DNA of 57,192 bases from positions 1,174,112 through 1,231,303 of the forward strand of contig BFEA01000092.1 in assembly GCA_003427395.1 (NCBI GenBank), in the 5' to 3' direction. Shown here one piece after another: positions 23,330-34,905 of this stretch; position 1 is the first letter of the stretch; each line of letters starts with the position of its first letter. This stretch comes from Chara braunii (taxonomy: Eukaryota > Streptophyta > Charophyceae > Charales > Characeae). Under the pieces are notes generated by a model that did not search any database, was not told where the DNA came from, and saw nothing but the letters and a program-made list of their open reading frames with translations. A program made the position numbers and the translations under genes.

Positions 23330-24104
23330 ATGGCAGGCGAAGGGGGTTTGGAGGATTACGACGCAGAGGAGGGGAGGGAAGAGCTAGTAGATTTCGAGTG
23401 TTCGGATTTTGAATTCGACAATGAGGAGGAGGATGCAGAGATTGGGACCGGTGAAGAGGAGGTGATGACTGGCAAGGCGGGGTCGTCATCGGACAAAGGA
23501 GGAGGGGCAGGAACACAGGAAGCAGCAGTGTCAGCATCGACGACGGTGGCTGTCGCGGCCACGCCAGCAGCAATAGCAGTTCCGGACGATGAAGAGGAGG
23601 GAGGGGAAAAGGGTGTAGTAGGTGATCTCTCTGGCCTTTCTCCTCACAGACGTGTACGTCCTCCCCCGGAGGATGACGACGACGATTCGCGACCCTCGTC
23701 TCCAGGCTGGAGACGTGCTCGTGGGTCTTCCCGCGCGAGAGATGGTGATGATGATGATGATGATGATGCTGACAAGGATGAAGGGATAGGTGTCTACGTG
23801 GCAGCAGGTGGTTCGGTGACGTGTCCCAAAGGAGATGAGGTTACAACCGCCGCCCCCGATTCTCAGCAGAACGGTGATAGTGCTCTCGATGTCCCGATTG
23901 CGGAGCAAAGTGCTTCGGCGGAGGGTGACAGGAGACGAGCGCATGATGATGTCGTGAATGTTGTTGTTATTAAGGTTAACGATGATGATGATCGTGGTGC
24001 ACATCACGCCGTCGGGTCGACGTCTCCCGGCAGTTCTGGCAGCTCTGGGTTGGCGTGGGAAAAGCACTCCTCTGAAGAAGAGGATGATGATGTCGCGAAT
24101 ACCA
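23330..24104 (+). CDS. First exon of an acidic, low-complexity protein
   Basis: The ATG sits in a good eukaryotic context (A at -3, G at +4). About 258 codons follow, opening MAGEGGLEDYDAEEGREELV and rich in Asp, Glu, Ser and Gly. There are Asp runs (EDDDDDS, DGDDDDDDDADKDE), a basic patch (GWRRARGSSRARD) and a second acidic end (SSEEEDDDVANTM). Such composition is typical of nuclear proteins that bind chromatin or RNA partners, but no domain can be named. After 24104 the frame stays open but the text becomes Phe/Ser/Pro-rich intron-like sequence. The best donor is ATG|GTGATG at 24104/24105, leaving phase 0. The next exon is unknown. It may belong to the RRM gene that starts to be recognisable at 38467-38658. 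Confidence 0.6.
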
Positions 24105-25440
24105 TGGTGATGACTGTCTGCTTCTTATTTTTCCACTCATTGAATGTCTTTCCTATTACTGAACGCTGCACCTCCACCATGTCTTTAAGATGCACCATCT
24201 TCCCAGGCTTGGCACCAGCACCACACTTTTTCCCCTCCCTCTCCCTCTCTCTCTCTCTGTTTTGCTTTAGTGTTCTTTCCTTTAGCGACACGTATGCTCA
24301 GTTTGCTCTGGTCTTTTCATCTCACCCTCTCCCTACCGCCTGTTGTGTCTGTTTCTTTGCCTCGCTGGTTTCTTCCCTTCCCCCTTGCATTCCTCCTCCT
24401 GCCACCCATTTCGCTCTTCCGTTATCTTTCCGTTATTATGCCCGAAAAGGTATCATGTTTTTCTCTTATTTTGCCTCCACTGTCACCGCCGGTGTAAGTA
24501 GACTCTTGTTCTCTCCCTCTTTCCCCCCTTCTTCAGCCCTTTCCTCTTCCCCCCCCCCCCCCCCCCCTTTCAGTCGTTGCATGTTATTCTATTAGGTAAG
24601 GCTGTTGGTGGGTGGTGCCTCGGCGTCACTAGGCGGAGTGCATTCAAATGAATACTGTATATATATATGTCTATGAGAAAATGTCGCCGCCCTCAATCAA
24701 TTCTTTGGTTGGAGGAGCAGAAGAGAGGATGGCTATGGCGGTTGACATCCCCAGACTTCTACCTGTTTAGCCATCGCAGCGGGAGCTGTATCATGCCTCT
24801 TGCCCTATGTATGATGCTCTCAATACTCGTCGGTGGCGATAGTATATACCCCTTTTTCTCTTGACCTCGGCTTGTTGCTTCTTATTCTTTGGTACTTTTG
24901 ATTGATGATATGAATAGTGGCAGTAGCTGCTGGAGGAGGAGCGAAGGAAAGGCTAGCTGCATTTTCTTTGTTATCTCTAATCCCCCGCCTATTTTGTACA
25001 AGAAAAGCACGAGTAAAATGCGTGCGGTCGCTATATGGTAAATGGCAGTAGCTGATGGAGGAGTGGAGGCGCAAGGCTAGTTCAAGTTCTTCTCCTTTTG
25101 TCCCCCCGTCTATTTACAACAAAAGTAGTTTAATGCGTGCGTTGTGCGAGGCGGCAGAGATTTCTGGAGTCGTTCTTCCTCGCTACATGAGGTTTGTGGA
25201 GTGCTGTCCCCTCGGAAGGCAGAAGGGGGATAACTCCTTTTGTTCTTGTGTTGTGTGTTCTCTCCTCGCTGCCCTCCATCCGTTTATTCTCCTCCTCCTG
25301 TCGTTCTCTCCTCGCGCGTACTGGTGTTTACCGTCTTCGCAGAGTCTATACTAGAAAATTCTGGGTGCGATCGGTGTGCTGTACAGGTGAATAAATGATC
25401 GTCGAAACTGGAGGATGGCGGAACCGTAGAATTGTTAGAC
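24105..25440. other. No gene seen; likely intron, pyrimidine-rich
   Basis: The segment is T/C-rich with (CT)n near 24240, a poly-C run at about 24548-24568 and no coding-like frame with splice support. Two similar pieces around 24907-24960 and 25043-25075 (GGCAGTAGCTGxTGGAGGAG) show a partial local duplication. Confidence 0.45.
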
Positions 25441-25445
25441 GTTAT

Positions 25446-25715
25446 CAGTTAATCGATCAGTTAATCAATCAGTTAATCAATTAGTCAATCAATCAGCTAA
25501 TCAGTCAATCAACCGCTCGACTACCTCTATAATACACTGTTAATGAACTTTAGGAGTGGCATATAAAATCGATTACCTTGGTCATATACTCTCAATGAAC
25601 TTCGCCGCTCTATTACCTCTATAATACACTGTCGATGAACCACCTCTATAATACACTGTCGATGAACTTTTAGCAGTGGCCGTAACATCGATTACCTTGG
25701 TAATATATTATTAAT
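25446..25715. repeat. ATCAGTTA-type repeats followed by ~100-bp tandem repeats
   Basis: 25446-25511 is an array of CAGTTAATCAAT-like units. 25525-25715 holds repeated CCTCTATAATACACTGT..GATGAAC and ATCGATTACCTTGGT pieces in two to three imperfect copies. Confidence 0.65.
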
Positions 25716-25855
25716 GAACTTCGGTGTGTCGTTGGGGTCCAACAGCAGTTAAAACGAAAACTGGGAATAGCACTGCGGCGAAGAATGCAGGGATGTTAAG
25801 AATGTCCTGAGAGGTTACAGCTGTCATAGATACGTAGCGGAGGGAAAGCGGGAAA

Positions 25856-25941
<86 letters not shown>
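25856..25941 (+). repeat. Poly-G run of 86 bases
   Basis: This is an uninterrupted G homopolymer, flanked by GGGAAA and GAGAGAG. It would read as poly-Pro on the minus strand but has no gene context. Confidence 0.9.
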
Positions 25942-25942
<1 letters not shown>

Positions 25943-26668
25943 GAGAGTGCGCTTGTTAGGTGCGTAGGTGAGGGAGGGTAGGGAAGGGAGTGCGCGTCGT
26001 CGCTATTAGGGATTGAGGTCTCCTTTCTGCAGAAACGCATCGTCGGCGAACTGCGAACCCTACCACCGCCACACAAGTGCACACACAGACGCACAAATAC
26101 GCGTTGTCGTCAAACCACAAGAAAGGTCGAATTTTGCCATGTGTATTTTTTGACTAGGTGCGCGCAGGCGTGGTTGGCGGGGAGTTCTGCACTGTAGATG
26201 CGAGGATGGCTGTCTTATTCTGTATATAGTATTTAGTGCGGTACGTTCAGTGGTCTAGCAGGTTCAGCCCATAGAAAATTGTTTGAAGCGGGAAGAGTAC
26301 GGGAAACATTTTTCTTATTATTTTTTAATGGACTTGGAGCTTTTCGGTCTCCGTTTCGTGAAAGGGTTATCGCTGATGAATGCTCTTGTTTAATTCTCTG
26401 AACGCGGAATGGTATATTTTCTCCACTGCTTGGATGTGTGTCGTCGTTGCGCATCGTCTTTCCCTTCGGTTGCCGATAAGGCCATGTACGCGACGAGCGT
26501 GTTGGCCACGATATGTCGTTAACTTTCTGGAGGAAAGTGGGAGGTGATTATGATAGACCATTCAGCGATTTGAATCGTTCTTGTAGATTTTGCCTACCTT
26601 AATGCAAAAAGCGTTCGTCTGGACTCCTGATTAACAAGCCTGGACAACGTAAAAGGACGTGTGATAGT

Positions 26669-26737
<69 letters not shown>

Positions 26738-26902
26738 AGGGTTGTATATCTTTGTTTGAGATAGAGAGCAGGGGTGTGTGTGAGAGAGGAGTGGTGTCTG
26801 TGTGAGAGAGAGCAGGCGTGTTTATGTGTGCGTGTGATAGACAGCACGGTTGCGTGTGACTCCGAGCAGTGGGGTGTGCGTGTGTATGTGTGTTTAAGAC
26901 AC

Positions 26903-26981
<79 letters not shown>

Positions 26982-27103
26982 GTGGGGTTGGAGCGTGTCC
27001 TGACAGCTATGTGCATAGACTAGCGAGCCTGTAGTCAGCGGCATTGTTTAGGGAGAGAGTCTGGACTGCATGTGCGCAAAAAGTTAGCGGTAGGGGGCGG
27101 GGC

Positions 27104-27163
<60 letters not shown>

Positions 27164-27871
27164 CCCGACCCAAATATTTGGGACTGTGTTGTAGGAATCG
27201 CTATGTCGTTGCCTGCACTTTCGTCAATGCTAAAAAGTGACCGCTTGCTGCGAGGCAACGGATTTCGCGATGCGACTTATGAGCTCTTCTCCTCTTTTTC
27301 AATTCAATTCCACCTCGTTCCTCGTCGCTATGCACAAACTTCGGGGTTCCAAGTTCTGTGTTTTGTTACGATTATGCAGGGAGTTTGTAGGAAGTACTGA
27401 GCGGTCGATGTCAATACATCCACATCTTACGCGTTTATGTCTCTTCTTGTCTGTCATGCGGCGAGCTTGAAAGTACTCTCTTTCGTGTTTTGGTTTTGCT
27501 GGAAACATTCTGGAAACGTCTGATTGCTCTCTCGCGTGATGTGATCCGTTGAGTGATGGATCGACGGATTGATTGATTGATTGATTGATTGGTTGACGAT
27601 GAACGTATTGGTAATCTGATGGATTGATTAACTAATTGGCTAACTGATGGATTGATTGTTCATTTGGGAATACCTGATTGATTGATTGAGTGATTTGTTA
27701 TCGAGTGAATTAGAGTGACGACGGTTCTTTGTACGCAGATTTTTTTTTCGGTAGGCGAATCTCGTCTGCCTGTCGTTCTGCTTCAGGCTTGGCTCTCTGA
27801 TAGCTTATGTAATTTCTGTCTGTCGCAATCTCCGTGTTTTTTTTTGTCGTAGTTGTCATTATTTCTGGATT
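25942..27871. repeat. No gene seen; long GT and GA microsatellites
   Basis: (TG)n lies at about 26669-26706, (GA)n at 26706-26736, 26907-26978 and 27109-27161, and (GATT)n at about 27567-27592. Frames across them are artefacts of the repeats. Confidence 0.7.
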
Positions 27872-27967
27872 TATTTCTGGATTTATGCGTGTCATGCTCG
27901 CAAAGAGGGGCTTTGGTGATCTTCGTTCTGTGCATCGCTCGACTTGGAACGGATGTCCCGAGAGGCC
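27872..27967 (-). ncRNA. U6 snRNA-like copy, diverged (first of a tandem pair)
   Basis: The minus strand keeps GGGACATCCGTTCC at the 5' side and GACACGCATAAATCC at the 3' side. The middle is altered: the ACAGAGA region reads CACAGAACGAAGAT, so it is not functional. It is part of a ~175-bp unit that is repeated next to it. Confidence 0.55.
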
Positions 27968-28044
27968 TTTTGCGTAGTTGTCGCTTTTACTAGTTTCACC
28001 ACATGTCGGTGACACGTCAGCAGCCTCTCTAGAGAAAATTCACC

Positions 28045-28142
28045 GCATTTTCTTTGATTTATGCGTGTCATGCTCGCGAAGAGGGCCCTTGTTAATCTTC
28101 TTTCTGTGCATCGCTCGACTTGGAACGGATGTCCCGAGAGGC
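28045..28142 (-). ncRNA. U6 snRNA-like copy, diverged (second of a tandem pair)
   Basis: It is nearly the same as the copy at 27872-27967, with GCACAGAAAGAAGATTAACA in the middle. The shared flank (GTCAGCAGCCTCTCTAGAGA) shows that the whole ~175-bp unit was duplicated, at about 27868-28040 and 28041-28216. Confidence 0.55.
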
Positions 28143-28216
28143 CTTCGGCGTAGTTGTCGCTTTTGCTACCTTCACCACATGCCGGTGACACGTCAGCAGC
28201 CTCTCTAGAGAAACTT

Positions 28217-29409
28217 GTTTGCGCATTTTCTTGTTTTTTTTCTTTTTTCTTTTTCGTTCGCTTATCAGTCTGTGGAAACAGGGTTTCCCAGTGCTCAGCC
28301 ATTATTATCACCAGGTAGCTGCGATTTCAAGGTTGTCTCAGAAGTCTGTGGGTAAGGATCCCGACGAGACGGCGGCGATCGCGGCGAGGGTCGGGGCAGC
28401 GGCGTGGATTGGAGGGGGTGGAGGTCGTCGTCCGCTGAGAAACGACATTGAAATTTTGTGATTAAAAAAGAAAAAAAAAGCGTAATAATCAGGAACAATG
28501 ATGGGTCGGTCGCATGTGAATATGGACGGGATGTGCTGGAATGTGAACACGGTCGCATCCGTCTTAAGAAAACTGAAGTCGCAGACATAAAATGCCATCC
28601 ACTTCATCTTTGTCATCTGCCTGCCATCTTTAATTGACACGTGTAGGCCTTCTTTAATTGCTCTTGACATCAGGATCGTGCAGCCACGTCCAACGCTTAA
28701 TTGGCTATACAGTGGACAATGTTGTTGTTGCACAAGAGAGGGTCTAAGGTAAAATCACCTTAGGTGAGGTGGAGAGGGTCGGGGTTATCTATTTTTCTGA
28801 TATTATATTTATAAATTTGTTTCATTATTATATTTAGAAAATTTGTTTCATCTCCTGTTGACAGAAAGATGACATACAGAGGCGAAGCTTTTTCGTTCGT
28901 TTTATTTTTGATTTTTAACGCATATCCGTTTGTCCCACGCGTGCGTCGTTATAGGCGAGCAGCAGTGTTTATGCGCGTAACCGTAGTTTAGAGGCAAATC
29001 TTTCGTTCGGGGATTTTTTTTGGTGCATTTGCGCAACTCGTACGCATGCAGCATGATCGGCGCGCAGTATTTTTTTTAAGCGCGTAACGGTAATTAATGA
29101 AGAGCGATGTGTCTGTGTTCAATGATGTAGGATGTGTGCTTGCTTCGTAATCGTTTCACATAATTTTCTTTTCTTTTCTTATTTTGCGTTTGGAAGTAGC
29201 GCCGCGCTTTTATCGTTTTCTTTCTTCCCTCCCTTAGTGTGATTAGCGTACATAGTATTAATCTCAGTAAGAAACGAAGGTTTATTTTTTTTCCGTTCTT
29301 CCCTCGGGATGTAGGGTAGAAGAGAGAAAGTTCTATTTTCCAGGAGTCGAAGAAGAATCGTCGGAGAAAGTGAAGTGAAAGACGAGTTGAACAGAAACGG
29401 TTTCTCGGA
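28217..29409. other. No gene seen
   Basis: It contains a short GC-rich island (about 28360-28435), AT-rich sequence from 28790 and a duplicated ATTATATTTA..TTTGTTTCAT piece near 28800-28850. No frame has splice or motif support. Confidence 0.45.
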
Positions 29410-29622
29410 GTCTGCTTTACGTTACGTTACGTCACGTTACGTCACGTCACGTTACGTTACGTTGCTGCTGTTAGAACGAAAATGTCACGAAACCATTCAC
29501 TGGCATCACAGTGAGGCTACGTTAAGTTACGTTACGGCACGTTACGTTACGTCACGTTACGTTACGTTGCTGCTGTTAGAACGAGAATGTCACGAAACCA
29601 TTCACGGCATCACAGTGAGGCG
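29410..29622. repeat. Two ~105-bp tandem units built on an ACGTT/ACGTC pentamer
   Basis: Each unit has a run of TTACG/TCACG pentamers and then GCTGCTGTTAGAACGA, AATGTCACGAAACCATTCAC and GGCATCACAGTGAGGC. The second unit lacks two bases near its end. A short GGGC run (29621-29636) follows. Confidence 0.8.
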
Positions 29623-32154
29623 GGCGGGCGGGCGGGCCGCAGTTTTCTTGAAATCATCACTCGCTGAGGGTTTTCGTTGCGCTTCCTCATCGGACGCTGT
29701 TCTTCTGTGCAGTAATTGACACTCTTCGTCAGTGACCCCGCTTTCTTTTGTGCAATCAACGATCTTCGCGAGCTGTGTGCAACCATCCACATTCTTTGGG
29801 AGCTTCTGAGCCAGTCATCCAACGGCGGGCCGATGTCCAACGTTCATCGACACTCTTCGTCAGTGAAACACTCTTGGTGAACAGCGGCGGCCGATGTCGA
29901 ACGTTCCTGCGAGCAGAATGTACTGCAAATCTCAGGCTTTTTACTACCGACCTTCACAATGAACGCGGTCATCGGCGAGGGTGTTGGAAAACGGGGCGGG
30001 TCTCGCACTGTTATGCGGGGGAGTGATTGATCGTGTGGCGGCTTGGCCACGTGGTACAGGTGTGTTACCTCCCTCTCATCAGCCAGCCCAGAGACCGCAA
30101 GAAAATACACGGTCTGTCTATATGATGAAAGATCCGTGAAGGTGCTGGAACAGATGCGGATCCCCTTCACTGCGTGAGGAAAAGTGCATTTGATGGCATG
30201 GTGATCAGGCGTTTGGATTCGCGCTCTCCTTGCCGACAGCAATCGTCGTGGGGGTGATACTATGTGGGGGAGGGGGTAAAGGCGAGGAGGGAGGAGGGAG
30301 GAGGGAGGAGGGAGGGGACGACAGAGAGGAAGGAGAGACTGATGTGGAAGAGAGGGGATGGGATGTTCTCCTTATTAGACTCTTCGGCGGCAACGCCCCA
30401 CGTCTGCGTTGTTGGGATACAATTGGCCTCGCCCCACTAACCACATGCACCAAGGTCCAAAGACCACAACAATATGGCGATGCATCTTCCCATGCTCTAG
30501 CGGAAGATTCATTCTCATTTTACACGTTCGGTGAGCAGTGGAGCGACGTTAGGGCCACAACGTGGCCGACGAGTTGTCATACGACGAGGGAAGGGAGGGA
30601 GGGACATGCCGGTGATCCGTCCCAGCCCGATTAGGGCGTGAGAGTGGTTTTGGTACGCCGTCTTCTGTGTCGGTCACTATCAAGAAAGAACGAGAATTAC
30701 TTTCAGACGTTGGACAACGTTTTTTGGGAGTCGGTGTGTTTTCGTTGTTGTTGGACGTGGTGTGTGGCGTCTCTCAGGTTTTTGGTCCTCTTCTTGATGG
30801 GAATCTGTCCCCGCCTTCTTCTGTTTTGTGAATTTTTTTTCTGCTTTCTGTTTTTCTCTTCGCGTTTGGTGCGGATGGGAATGGGCTGACAATGGTCATA
30901 TGGGCGGGCCGATAATCGTTCCTTCTATCTACGTTGCCGTGAGTTTCTTGCGTCTTCTCATCAACCAACGTATCCCCTTCCTTTCTTCCCTAATGGTATC
31001 TGATTCGCTCCCTTCTCCTCGCCGTTCCCCCCCTTCCTGCCCCCCCCCCTCTCTTCTCTTCGCTTTCAACCTCGCAGCGTCCTTATCTGTCTGCTCGACT
31101 CGTTAACCAAAGATTCAATCAAGAAGTATCGATTCAATACTTCTTTCTTCATTTTGATTCTTTTGTTTTTAATTAATGAAGAATCGAAAGCTTGACTTTT
31201 CTCGGGCCACCGTTTTGTCAACGTTCTGGCCTTTCCGTTTTGACCTTCCCGCCTTTCACATTGTTGTCTTTCAGCGTATATGCTGCTGGTCGTTTCTTTC
31301 TGGCCCAGTGCGGGAAAAAAAAAGACGAGGTTAAGAGAGCGACAATGCTTCTTCTGCTCGTTTCTTTCTTGCCCAGTGCGACCTTTTAATTGTGCATTGT
31401 CGCTCTCTTCATGTCGTCTCTTTTTTCCACGCCGTCTCTTCTCGTTTCTTGCTGGGTACGTTGTCTCCCGCCCTCCTCGGTTCTCCTATTGGTAGCCTTT
31501 CTGACCCTTGCCAATTTTGTGATGTTCCCTTTCTTTTCTTTCTTCCACTTCATCGGCTTCCTTGGTGCCAGGCCATCGAGTAAGTGGGGCTGAACTTGCC
31601 TCCAAAGATGAGCAGGTCTCGACTGAATCTGGCGGTAATCAAAGGTTACCATTGTAAGAACGTATTCAAACGAGGAGTTTCTCGACTGAATCTGGCGGTA
31701 ATTAAAGGTGGATACGTACCAGGAAGTATTCACCAAACCTACTTGGCTGTCGGTGAACACTTTTCTTGGTCTGTTTTGGGAACTGTGGACCGTAGTAGGG
31801 ATGGGCTTTTACGGATGCGTACGTGTAAGCCAGACACGTCATCCAAATCGTAGAATCGCGTCGTTGTCTAATTAAAAGTCCACGAAAGCGAAGGTGCCAA
31901 GTCGTGTATGATTGTCGTCGGTTATCGGCCATCACACATGCAGGCAATCGAGTGTCACACGTGTCATCAAAGTATCTCGATGCCGAGAACTTGCGCGTTC
32001 TTTCAGCCCCTAAGTTCGTGGTTGAGTGCCGTATTGAGCGGACGTACACGAGTGCATTCTGAGGTGCCTCTCGTCGTCTCTTGTGCTATAGGACACCGCT
32101 TTTTTTGCATGACCAACAAGATCCAAGTTCGATTCCCGTAAGGGGTGTTGTACC
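29623..32154. other. No supported gene; G-rich and CT-rich segments
   Basis: GGAGGGA repeats lie at about 30281-30317. Two pieces near 31614-31640 and 31680-31706 share CTCGACTGAATCTGGCGGTA. Frames of 80-130 codons on both strands have no motif. At about 32103-32120 AGTTCGATTCCC resembles a tRNA B box, but no tRNA fold could be made around it. Confidence 0.4.
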
Positions 32155-32655
32155 TGTAAGTATATCTCTGTCGTATCGAGACCTGCAATCTGCGTGTTGC
32201 ACTGATGGAGAAGGCTGCAGACAGGCTGTCAGTCCTTGTACATATTTCAGGAGGCACACGGGGTTGGTGGTGGGGTTTCGTGAGGAACGAGTGCCGTCTG
32301 CCCCTTTTTCTCGCCTCTCCCCCTCTCATGCTCTCGGGTCTGTAAGTATATCTCTGTCGTATCGAGACCTGCAATCTGCGTGTTGCACTGATGTAGAAGG
32401 CTGCAGACGGGCTGTCAGCCCTACTTGTACATATTTCAGGAGGCACACGGGATTGTTGGTAGGCTTTCGTGAGGAACGAGTGCCGTCTGCCCCTTTTTCT
32501 CGCCTCCCCCCCTCTCATGCTCATGTAGAAGGCTGCAGACAGGCTGTCAGCCCTACTTGTACATATTCCAGGAGGCACACGGGATTGTTGATAGGCTTTC
32601 GTGAGGAACGAGTGCCGTCTGCCCCTTTTTTCTCGCCTCCCCCCCCTCATGCTCT
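32155..32655. repeat. 186-bp tandem repeat, two full units and one partial
   Basis: Units start at about 32155 and 32341, each with GTAAGTATATCTCTGTCGTA, and a third, shortened unit starts at about 32525. The period is a multiple of three, so frames stay open on both strands for over 200 codons. That is a property of the repeat and is not evidence for a gene. Confidence 0.8.
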
Positions 32656-33058
32656 CGCGTCTGTCCTTCCTTCTTTGTTCCTCTACTTCATCACTCACAC
32701 ACATTCTTTCCATTTCCTCTCCTCTTCTTCGATGGAGGACTGACGCTACGCAGTCGTCTGTCCTGTTCCTGCTAACGTAGTGGAACCTCTCTTCATCGAC
32801 CTTCCACCTTACGCAGCAAATGCTATCCTCTTCTTCCTACGTGGCGCCCCTTCCACCGATCGTCTCTGCTGTGTATTGGATAGTTGTTCACGAACATAGC
32901 GAGATGATTAGCTCCTTACAGATATGGCTATCCCTACCGGTAGTAGTAGGGAAACTAATCGCGCCAGTTTGTTTGAGTTGATAGAGGGAAGAATAAAGAA
33001 TCCTAGATGTTTGTTTGTGTCGGGCAGCTAGATGAGCGATACGTGCTTCTGGTCAATG

Positions 33059-33100
33059 TACACCGTTTTGTACACCGTTTTGTACACCGTTTTGTCCTTG
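33059..33100. repeat. 14-bp tandem repeat, three units
   Basis: TACACCGTTTTG-based units repeat three times. Confidence 0.85.
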
Positions 33101-33103
33101 TAA

Positions 33104-33223
33104 TAGAAAGCAAGAATGGGTACGAATTAAGGCCACCTTAATTAGAGCGATCGGTGTTGGGTACCCATTCTTGCCTCGAATAGAAGGCAAGAATGGGTAC
33201 CCAACACCGATCACTCTTAATTA
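33104..33223. repeat. Long near-perfect palindrome with a third partial arm
   Basis: Arms 33138-33174 and 33186-33223 are reverse complements over ~37 bases, with few mismatches, around an ~11-base spacer. Each contains GGTGTTGGGTACCCATTC or its complement. 33104-33132 carries another partial arm (GCAAGAATGGGTACGAATTA). The ends are TTAATTA on both sides. It looks like a small MITE-type element or a foldback. Confidence 0.75.
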
Positions 33224-33316
33224 TTAAGGTTGTATCTAACACGGCCGTTTCCTTTGGTAGAGTAATCGGTGCAACGCTTGCCTCGAATCTTATTACTACA
33301 CTCTTAAAGCCACCAC

Positions 33317-33427
33317 TACCTTCTTCACGCGAATACAACGGACGGTAATTATAGCTGTGTCTAGAGTGAAAGATGGCTAAAAAATACAGCTATGATGACC
33401 GTACGTTGTATTCGGGGGAGGAAGGTA
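33317..33427. mobile_element. MITE family B copy 1, 111 bp, TA-flanked
   Basis: The element is almost wholly palindromic: TACCTTCTTCACGCGAATAC at one end and GTATTCGGGGGAGGAAGGTA at the other. The TA at each outer end fits a TA target duplication as made by Tc1/mariner-type transposases. The same family occurs at 41732 and 41860. Confidence 0.7.
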
Positions 33428-34325
33428 GCTGGTTGTGCCGTCCCTTGTCTTGTCTCTGGGAGGCTCGGCAGTTTTTCCGTTGGCCCGTTGGGTTGAAGTT
33501 CTGATGACTACAGCTTCTTCTGCTCCTCCTCTTCAGGCGATAAGCCTGAGTTTTAAGGATGGGAGGGGGGATTTAAAGCGTCACTGCTGTCTTCCGTCCT
33601 CCCTGGATGGCCAGTATGTACCAGGGGAACAAGGCACATATGTCGTGGTGTATGTCGTCGAAAAGCGTCGAAGCAAACTCGACACTAGAAGGGGGGGGAC
33701 ACTTATAAACAGCTCAAGGAAAACTGTGCCTGTGCGCGTTCTTGAAGTGTTTCTGGGTTCAACTCATTTCTGGGTTCAACTCATTTTGCAACTCCCCGTT
33801 CTCCTCTCACCGTCGATCTTGGTGGTAACAGTCAATGATCTTCGATGGAAGATCTTTAGGGGTGCTGTGTGCTTGCACGCATGGCATCCTGTTCCCTGCA
33901 CTCTGCTCTACTTCTGTCTCTCTCGCCTTTCTTTACTTCGCTGCGGTTGCTTTCTCCTCCACCAAGTGTCGGGCTGTGCATTTGAGAACGTATTACCCTT
34001 GGACATTGCCATCGGTAGGCCTCTTGCAAGGGGATTCCAAACGTGAGGGCTGTTCAGCAGCCGGTTTGGAGACGAGAGGTCGATGGTGGTAGGGCTGTTG
34101 AAGGGATGGCTGGGTGTGTGGGTGGCGGGTGTTAGGCGTGTCGATCGTGGGGGGAAGCTGTTGTCGTGTGCTGGTATGAGGATGGCTGTCGGTTCTGCTG
34201 GCGCTGCAGTCCTCTTCCGAAATTGAGCGATGTTAAATATGCATGATCTGTCAAAGGAAATTGCTATTGGCAGACGACGTAATGAGCGTATATCAGTCAT
34301 GGGCCTAATAACAACCTGCGCACAA
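33428..34325. other. No supported gene
   Basis: One good-looking acceptor (CTCCTCCTCTTCAG at 33524-33537) precedes a frame AISLSFKDGRGDLKRHCCLP with a possible donor at 33615 (CCA|GTATGT). The phase would fit the exon at 23330-24104, but no homology supports it. Confidence 0.25.
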
Positions 34326-34905
34326 CGGAAACACAAGACTGCAAGTGAGTTAAGAAGCACCGCTGTTGGCGGTCTGGTCACTCGACTTTAACACAAGCTT
34401 GCAAGTGAGGTAAGAAGCACCGTCGTTGGGCCTGATTCCTCGACTTTGCGCCCGGAATGGAAGGTTGGAGCGGCTCAATTTTGGCGACTTTGTTGTGTCC
34501 TCTTTCTATTGACAGAGACAATGAGAGTAGCAGCCATGGAAGCCTACTGTCAACTTGCTTACAGGGGGAACATAAGATTGCAAGTGAAAGCATCATTGTT
34601 GGCCTGGTCACTCGACATTACCGCGGACGTTACCGTGGAATGGAAGGCGGGAGCAGCTCGATTTTGACGACTGTCTTATGGCCTCGTTTATTGAGAGAGG
34701 CAAATGAGAGTTAGCAGTCATGGAAGGATATTGTCAGCTTGCGCACATTCGGAGCAGAAGAACGCGAGTGAAAGCACCGTTGTTGGCCTGCTCAGTCGAC
34801 ATTACTAGAGAATGGAAAACGGGAGCAGCTTGGTTTTGTCGTCGACTTCCTTGTGCTCGTTCTCTCTCGCGTCACAACTTCAGGCAGGCAATGGCTGTGG
34901 ACTTC
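34326..34905. repeat. About 180-bp tandem repeat, three diverged units and a partial one
   Basis: Shared pieces are GCAAGTGAAAGCA, TTGTTGGCCTGGTCACTCGA, GGAATGGAAGGCGGGAGCAG and AATGAGAGTxAGCAGxCATG. They recur near 34340, 34400-34540, 34575-34720 and 34760-34900. Confidence 0.65.

Noticed and set aside
22755-23573. 272-codon minus-strand frame overlapping the acidic exon
   Set aside because: It is Pro/Ser-rich antisense of the acidic exon and its GA/TA repeats, and the plus-strand exon is far more protein-like.
25711-26094. Minus-strand frame with a long poly-Pro tract
   Set aside because: It is the translation of the poly-G run with unrelated flanks.
26631-27258. Frames rich in Ser-Leu, Thr-His or Arg-Glu
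   Set aside because: They are translations of GA and GT microsatellites.
32100-32135. tRNA-like B box (AGTTCGATTCCC)
   Set aside because: No acceptor, D or anticodon stem could be formed around it and the T stem does not pair.
32003-32743. Open frames of 220 and 236 codons on both strands
   Set aside because: They come from a 186-bp tandem repeat whose period keeps any frame open. There is no motif or splice support.
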